From: Caprella mutica
Lineage: Eukaryota > Arthropoda > Malacostraca > Amphipoda > Caprellidae
Assembly: GCA_947561585.1 (NCBI GenBank)
Contig: CANNZV010001454.1
Span: 62,001-126,000 of the forward strand
Direction: 5' to 3'
Length of the DNA: 64,000 nucleotides
Shown: in pieces, positions 58,295 to 64,000 of the stretch
Numbering within the stretch: the stretch's first letter is position 1
Layout of the letters: each line of letters opens with the position of its first letter
Translations under genes and position numbers: made by a program
The notes under the pieces: generated by a model
The model's database searches: none
What the model saw: the letters and a program-made list of their open reading frames with translations, nothing else
What the model was told of the DNA's origin: nothing

Positions 58295-58592
58295 TATGAA
58301 AATAACTAATATACATTAACACCTAGTAAAATAACTAATATACATTAACACCTAGTAAGATAACTAATATACATTAACACCCAGTAAAATAACTAATATA
58401 CATTAACACCTAGTAAACTAACTAATATACATTAACACCCAGTAAAATAACTAATATACATTAACACCTAGTAAACTAACTAATATACATTAACACCTAG
58501 TAAAATAACTAATATACATTAACACCTAGTTAAATAACTAATATACATTAACACCTAGTAAAATAACTAATATACATTAACACCTAGTAAAA
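58295..58592. repeat. Tandem array, 29 bp unit, about 10 copies
   Basis: The unit is TAGTAAAATAACTAATATAC plus ATTAACACC. Variants are AAACTAACT and CACCCAG. Confidence 0.95.
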
Positions 58593-58807
58593 TAACAAAT
58601 GCAAGCCACTTTTCCTCTGCGTGCAGCAATCTAATGTTCCCAAACAGACGGAGAGCAGTTAAGGCAAATCTGATTTATTCCAAATAGAATTATAGCCCCA
58701 CCAATTTCCTGATCTAAATCTCGTAGAGACTTTCCAACAAGAATTCAAAGGAAGAAAAAGAAAGAGCACCGCCAAACGTGACAGAATTGAGGAGGGACAT
58801 ATTTTGG

Positions 58808-59215
58808 AGAGTGGAATATTATTTGTATTGACTGTAAATAGATATTGTATGAATGTTCTTCAACGTAAGAGTTCATCCCTAGTGGAATATTATTTGTATT
58901 GACTGTAAATAGATATTGTATGAATGTTCTTCACCGTAAGAGTTCATCCCTAGCGGAATATTATTTGTATTGACTGTAAATAGATATTGTATAAATGTTC
59001 TTCACCGTAAGAGTTCATCCCAAGTGGAATATTATTTGTATTGACTGTAAATAGATATTGTATGAATGTTCTTCACCGTAAGAGTTCATCTCTAGTGGAA
59101 TATTATTTGTATTGACTGTAAATAGATATTGTATGAATGTTCTTCACCGTAAGAGTTCATCCCTAGCGGAATATCATTTGTATTTATTGTGAATAGATAT
59201 TACATGAACGTTCTT
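58808..59215 (-). repeat. 71 bp satellite array, about 5.7 copies (inverted)
   Basis: AGTGGAATATTATTTGTATT, GACTGTAAATAGATATTGTA and CACCGTAAGAGTTCATCCCT are the reverse complement of the unit at 41.0-41.9 kb. The last copy is the most diverged (GAATATCATTTGTATTTATT). Confidence 0.95.
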
Positions 59216-59219
59216 CACA

Positions 59220-59400
59220 GTTCTTCCCTCTCCCCAACATATTCTTCTCTCTCCCTACCATAATCTCCTCTTTCCCCACCATAATCTTCCCTCTCCCCAC
59301 CATAATTTTCCCTCTCCCCACCATAATCTTCCCTCTGTCCACCATAATCTTCCCTCTCCCCACCATAATCATCCTTCTGCTCACAATAATTTCTTTTACC
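59220..59400. repeat. Tandem array, 21 bp unit, about 8 copies
   Basis: The unit is CCATAATCTTCCCTCTCCCC plus A. It starts directly after the inverted 71 bp array, sharing the TTCTTCCCTC border. Confidence 0.9.
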
Positions 59401-59714
59401 TTCATTGCCATCAATAACCATCCAATTTACTGGCCTCCACAGAAGATGTTATTACTCATAAATTAGTGAGTTACTCACATAAATTAGTGAGTAGAATCAA
59501 TAGCAGTGACTTACTCAGTCCTGATGAGTATCAATGACTCAGGTACAGCATGAACTACTGTAATTTGCAGAAGTGAAGTATGGACTTGTAGTTGATTGAT
59601 GACTCTTTAGTTATAATTAGACGATAGCTTTATTGTTATACCCTAGCATTCCAGCTTTCATTGAGTAGTTAACCCACTTTATGGTTCTTGCAACTCTTTA
59701 TGACTCCTCTACAT

Positions 59715-59760
59715 AGATAACATGGTTGTTTTAACCTGCTACTGTTCCTTTATCAACCCC
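59715..59760. repeat. Solo monomer of the 44 bp satellite
   Basis: AACATGGTTGTTTTAACCTG followed by CTACTGTTCCTTTATCAAC matches the unit of the array that starts 480 bp further on. Confidence 0.5.
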
Positions 59761-60001
59761 AAAGTGGTTGATAAATGGTTTCTGTGGGGGAGGCGATAAT
59801 TACAGAAGGGTTGAAAGGGGTCGATTATTGTTAAGGAGAAACAATTGCTTATTTTAGGGTAGAAATGACTTTCCCAACTTCATAAATGTAAGACACTGTT
59901 TTCAGTCACGCAATTTTAGCGAACCAGAGGAACAGAACTGTGATTTCAAACTGAAACTCCCAAATTTTCAATCTAACATCATAAGTCTTGTTGCAGGTTA
60001 G

Positions 60002-60099
60002 TTTTATCCTACTGTGGCCCCATGAACGAGTGCGAATCGCATGAGCATCAGCTCATCAAGCTCATTCAGCCCATTAATGTCGACTATTATAATGCAGAG
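60002..60099 (+). CDS. Candidate exon, unknown product
   Basis: The stretch lies between possible acceptors (TTGCAG at 59996 or GTTAG at 60001) and a donor GAGGTATGC, and one frame is open throughout. That frame reads LSYCGPMNECESHEHQLIKL and then IQPINVDYYNAE, a varied, protein-like composition unlike neighbouring noise; the other frame has an early TGA. If spliced at 60001 it could follow exon C in phase 1. It is not an Ig domain, so it would be unusual as the next Dpr exon. It may belong to another gene or be chance. No family was recognised. Confidence 0.35.
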
Positions 60100-60239
60100 G
60101 TATGCAAACATATCAGCAAGCTAATGTTACTTTTTTCAGATAATAAAGCATGGTAACTGCCGCTAATGCATAAAATTGATTTAACGTTTTTACTAACGTT
60201 CTCGTATGATTTTTTTGTATCGCTAAAGCGGGAAGGGAG

Positions 60240-62088
60240 TATTTAACCTTCTACTTTTCCTTTATACAACATCATATGGTTGTTTTACCCGTTTACAGCT
60301 GTCTTATTTACAACATCACATGGTTGTTTTAACCGTTTACAGCTCTCTTATTTACAACATCACATGGTTGTTTTAACCGTTTACAGCTGTCTTATTTACA
60401 ACATCACATGGTTGTTTTAACTGTTTACAGCTCTCTTATTTACAACATCACATGGTTGTTTTAACCGTTTACAGCTCTCTCATTTACAACATCACATGGT
60501 TGTTTTAACCGTTTACAACTCTCTTATTTACAACATCACATGGTTGTTTTAACCGTTTACAGCTCTCTTATTTACAACATCACATGGTTGTTTTAACCGT
60601 TTACAACTCTCTTATTTACAACATCACATGGTTGTTTTAACCGTTTACAGCTCTCTTATTTACAACATCACATGGTTGTTTTAACCGTTTACAACTCTCT
60701 TATTTACAACATCACATGGTTGTTTTAACAGTTTACAACTCTCTTATTTACAACATCACATGGTTGTTTTAACCGTTTACAGCTCTCTTATTTACAACAT
60801 CACATGGTTGTTTTAACCGTTTACAGCTCTCTTATTTACAACATCACATGGTTGTTTTAACCGTTTACAACTCTCTTATTTACAACATCACATGGTAGTT
60901 TTAACCGTTTACAACTCTCTTATTTACAACATCACATGGTTGTTTTAACCGTTTACAGCTCTCTTATTTACAACATCACATGGTTGTTTTAACCGTTTAC
61001 AACTCTCTTATTTACAACATCACATGGTTGTTTTAACCGTTTACAGCTCTCTTATTTACAACATCACATGGTTGTTTTAACCGTTTACAACTCTCTTATT
61101 TACAACATCACATGGTTGTTTTAACCGTTTACAACTCTCTTTTTTACAACATCACATGGTTGTTTTAACCGTTTACAACTCTCTTATTTACAACATCACA
61201 TGGTTGTTTTAACCGTTTACAACTCTCTTATTTACAACATCACATGGTAGTTTTAACCGTTTACAACTCTCTTATTTACAACATCACATGGTTGTTTTAA
61301 CCGTTTACAACTCTCTTATTTACAACATCACATGGTAGTTTTAACCGTTTACAACTCTCTTATTTACAACATCACATGGTTGTTTTAACCGTTTACAACT
61401 CTCTTATTTACAACATCACATGGTTGTTTTAACCGTTTACAACTCTCTTATTTACAACATCACATGGTTGTTTTAACCGTTTACAACTCTCTTATTTACA
61501 ACATCACATGGTAGTTTTAACCGTTTACAACTCTCTTATTTACAACATCACATGGTAGTTTTAACCGTTTACAACTCTCTTATTTACAACATCACATGGT
61601 AGTTTTAACCGTTTACAACTCTCTTATTTACAACATCACATGGTTGTTTTAACCGTTTACAACTCTCTTATTTACAACATCACATGGTTGTTTTAACCGT
61701 TTACAACTCTCTTATTTACAACATCACATGGTTGTTTTAACCGTTTACAACTCTCTTATTTACAACATCACATGGTAGTTTTAACCGTTTACAACTCTCT
61801 TATTTACAACATCACATGGTTGTTTTAACCGTTTACAACTCTCTTATTTACAACATCACATGGTAGTTTTAACCGTTTACAACTCTCTTATTTACAACAT
61901 CACATGGTTGTTTTAACCGTTTACAACTCTCTTATTTACAACATCACATGGTAGTTTTAACCGTTTACAACTCTCTTATTTACAACATCACATGGTTGTT
62001 TTAACCGTTTACAACTCTCTTATTTACAACATCACATGGTTGTTTTAACCGTTTACAGCGCTCTTATTTACAACATCACATGGTTGTT
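60240..62088. repeat. Tandem array, 44 bp unit, about 42 copies
   Basis: The unit is CTTATTTACAACATCACATG, GTTGTTTTAACCGTTTACAA and CTCT. Two variants alternate: CAGCTCTC versus CAACTCTC, and GGTTGTTT versus GGTAGTTT. The GGTAG form is confined to the middle and 3' half. It is related to the 45 bp array at 6.4 kb. The array starts about 140 bp after the candidate exon at 60.0 kb. Confidence 0.97.
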
Positions 62089-62089
62089 T

Positions 62090-62990
62090 TCATAAATTTC
62101 AAATAATATATGAAAATAAAGCAATATAGGGATATAAGTAATTTTTAATAAATATTTATTCATCAACATCTAGTATTTTTTTATTTTTAAAGACATCATT
62201 TCTCAATAAAAATTGGAATAAAAAACCAGTTCTGGAATTAACTGCCAAATTCCAATTCTTTTTTTTTTCTGAAAAGTCGAATTTCCATCTTTAAAGGGGG
62301 GGGGGTGTCTAATTTTCATATCAAATATTTTATAATAATATCATAAATAAACATTTATTAGTAACGGATATGAAATATTTTGTCTCAAATCACTGTATCA
62401 GAGAAAATAGTGTTTTTATTAGTTAGCTTATGCGATCTCCTCATAGATGGCGTTGCTTACATTATTTCCAGAACGTTCCAGAACAATCTTCATGAAAAAT
62501 TATAGAAATAAGCTATAAATATATGAATTTGTGATTTATATACAATATACTAACAAATAAAGTATTTTTAGAGTTATAATTAATAATATTACTCGCAGAT
62601 ATACAAAAGTTTTTTGTACAACTTTTGTGAAATCACAGCAAGATGGTGTCAATGACTCGTGCAAAGCTTGTGCTATTTGTCACTAGATGGTGCTTTTTCA
62701 AAATAAATTAAATTTTCTTTTCTTTACTAAGTTTTATTTAGATTAACAGAGTATGTAATCATACATAATTAAATATGCTGATACCATTAAAACACATATT
62801 AACAAATGTTTGATTTTACCCGTACCCCTCTTTTAAATATATGGCCAGTAAGTCACACCAGGAAGCAACAGGTTAACTCATTTGTTTTTTATTTCTCATG
62901 TCATTGTCGCTCTAAAGTTTAAGGTCCTCTAATCAAAGTGTCACTCATTGCAGTCAATATATTTTTATGGTACTTATGATATATTCATTT
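62090..62990. other. AT-rich DNA, nothing recognised
   Basis: A run of nine or ten G lies at about 62295. CTCATAGATGGCGTTGC and TCACTAGATGGTGCTTT are short related words. No gene or array was found. Confidence 0.5.
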
Positions 62991-62998
62991 TATTACAG

Positions 62999-63087
62999 CG
63001 TCGCATGTCACGGTGTGAAAGAGTGCTCTTTACATTGTCATATAAAGAGAAGCCGTTACTTATTCAACTGATATTGCCGCGTTACCG
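62999..63087 (+). CDS. Weak candidate exon, unknown product
   Basis: TTTTATTACAG precedes and CCGGTGATT follows. One frame is open (RRMSRCERVLFTLSYKEKPL then LIQLILPRYR). It would accept the phase 0 end of the candidate exon at 60.0 kb. The donor is weak and no family was recognised. Confidence 0.2.
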
Positions 63088-63239
63088 GTGATTACTTTCC
63101 GTATGGGCCCCACCATCCCCTCCCCCTCTTCAGGGGCACAGGAAACTATCGGGGGGAGGCGCCCCCCAGGGAGACGATAAAAAATGAGCAGGGAAATAAT
63201 CGTGGAGAAGAAGGAAAATTTGAGCTAGAATAGCAGATC

Positions 63240-63490
63240 ATGTAATTGAGGAACCTGATACAGATTGGTAACTGGACCACACTGGAACTTGACAAAAGTG
63301 GACCTTGGACCACACAGGAACCTGAATTAGATTGAACCTCTTACATTTATGGAACCAGATCAAGAGTGGACCACTGGAACCAGAGCTATGTTAATTGGAC
63401 CATTTACCTTTCTGCAGGCAGAACAAGAGTGGTCCTTTGAATCATGCTGGAACCAGAACAAGAGTGGTCCTTTGAACCACAATGGATCTA
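63240..63490. repeat. Degenerate GGAACC/AGAGTGG repeats
   Basis: GAACCAGAACAAGAGTGGTC, CTTTGAACCAC and TGGACCACACTGGAACTTGA variants recur at irregular 25-60 bp spacing. The 61-codon frame here is not supported as a gene. Confidence 0.5.
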
Positions 63491-63554
63491 AAACCATACA
63501 AGACATATTTCAAACTAGTAATTCAATGAAATGATAATACATCTCTTTTCATTT

Positions 63555-63600
63555 TGTCGTCAGAGTCGCTTGTAGAAGTAGGTATGGACTGTTTGTCCAC
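63555..63600. repeat. Solo copy of the 48.2 kb duplicated segment
   Basis: GTCGTCAGAGTCGCTTGTAG and AAGTAGGTATGGACTG match the 48.24-48.37 kb units, including the GGTATGGACT variant of the second unit. Confidence 0.6.
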
Positions 63601-63675
63601 CTTCCGTGGACAAACTGAGAATCAATCGCAGGCAAGGTGTTAACTCAGTGATAACTAGTTAACTAATTAAAGTTT

Positions 63676-63815
63676 GTAGGGGTTTAACGTCTCCTACGGA
63701 ACCAAAGGCCATATCGCTGACATCAAAAGCAATTTAAATACAAGGGACTGAAAGAAACAGTCTGAAAGAGAAGTGACTCCACTAACAAATTCACCTACCA
63801 CCAATCGATCACTAT
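63676..63815 (+). mobile_element. SINE-like element S1, 5' part
   Basis: AGGGGTTTAACGTCTCCTAC, GGAACCAAAGGCCATATCGC and AATACAAGGGACTGAAAGAA followed by CACCTACCACCAATCGATCA match the first 150 bases of the 10.45 kb copy. Confidence 0.6.
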
Positions 63816-64000
63816 AATTACAAGCCTTTATTTCATTTCTTCTATAGACTTTTTCCCCAATACCCTCCATGAAAAAGGGTCATAGCACATCAAAGGCTGT
63901 CTTTTGGTATCATTTTTCACCGCCGAATAAAAAAGCAAAGGCTTCAATGGTATGACACAGAGTGTTGCCATATGAAGCTCTCGAGAGATAAATTCTCGCC

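Noticed and set aside
60240..62088. Telomere-like repeat
   Set aside because: The 44 bp unit lacks the TTAGG or related insect telomere motif and is flanked by ordinary sequence.

Overview
The window is AT-rich eukaryotic DNA, very probably from an arthropod and most likely an insect. It has no bacterial gene organisation. Almost all of it is intron, short tandem arrays and small hairpin transposons. The only confident protein-coding content is three short + strand exons (2982-3178, 34038-34139, 45300-45408) with correct splice signals and matching phases. Together they encode one complete V-set immunoglobulin domain of the Dpr type (defective proboscis extension response; zig-8-like). Dpr proteins are neuronal cell-surface recognition receptors. 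The first exon (signal peptide) and the second Ig domain must lie outside the window. The two complete introns are about 30.9 kb and 11.2 kb.

Layout. 1-2.2 kb: 5' end of a Gag-like retrotransposon reading frame on the minus strand, followed by a long non-coding leader or LTR. 2.2-16.2 kb: exon A, then arrays of 39, 16, 45, 20, 42, 12 and 19 bp units mixed with hairpin elements. 16.5-23.3 kb: a 3,266 bp block, itself built of arrays, present twice head to tail. 23.3-34 kb: arrays of 23, 21, 44 and 62 bp, a nearly perfect 260 bp hairpin at 25.9-26.2 kb, and about 3 kb of array-free DNA (27.8-30.9 kb). 34.0-34.6 kb: exon B with two hairpin elements directly behind it. 35-45 kb: arrays of 48, 15, 71 and 21/18 bp and more foldback elements. 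45.3 kb: exon C, squeezed between two arrays. 45.4-53.6 kb: arrays of 19, about 26, 18 and 15 bp, including a symmetrical foldback-like structure at 49.84-51.71 kb. 53.6-64 kb: arrays of 23, 29, 71 (inverted) and 44 bp, dispersed repeats, and two weak candidate exons at 60.0 and 63.0 kb.

By eye, about two fifths of the window is tandem array. The long open reading frames are almost all by-products of arrays whose unit is a multiple of three and lacks stops, and they are not annotated as genes.

The most unusual signals are: (1) hairpin elements with different outer arms that share one palindromic core and inner arm; (2) a foldback-like element whose ends are inverted tandem arrays, with the repeat variants arranged symmetrically; (3) satellite families that occur as separate, sometimes inverted, arrays or as lone monomers far from their array.
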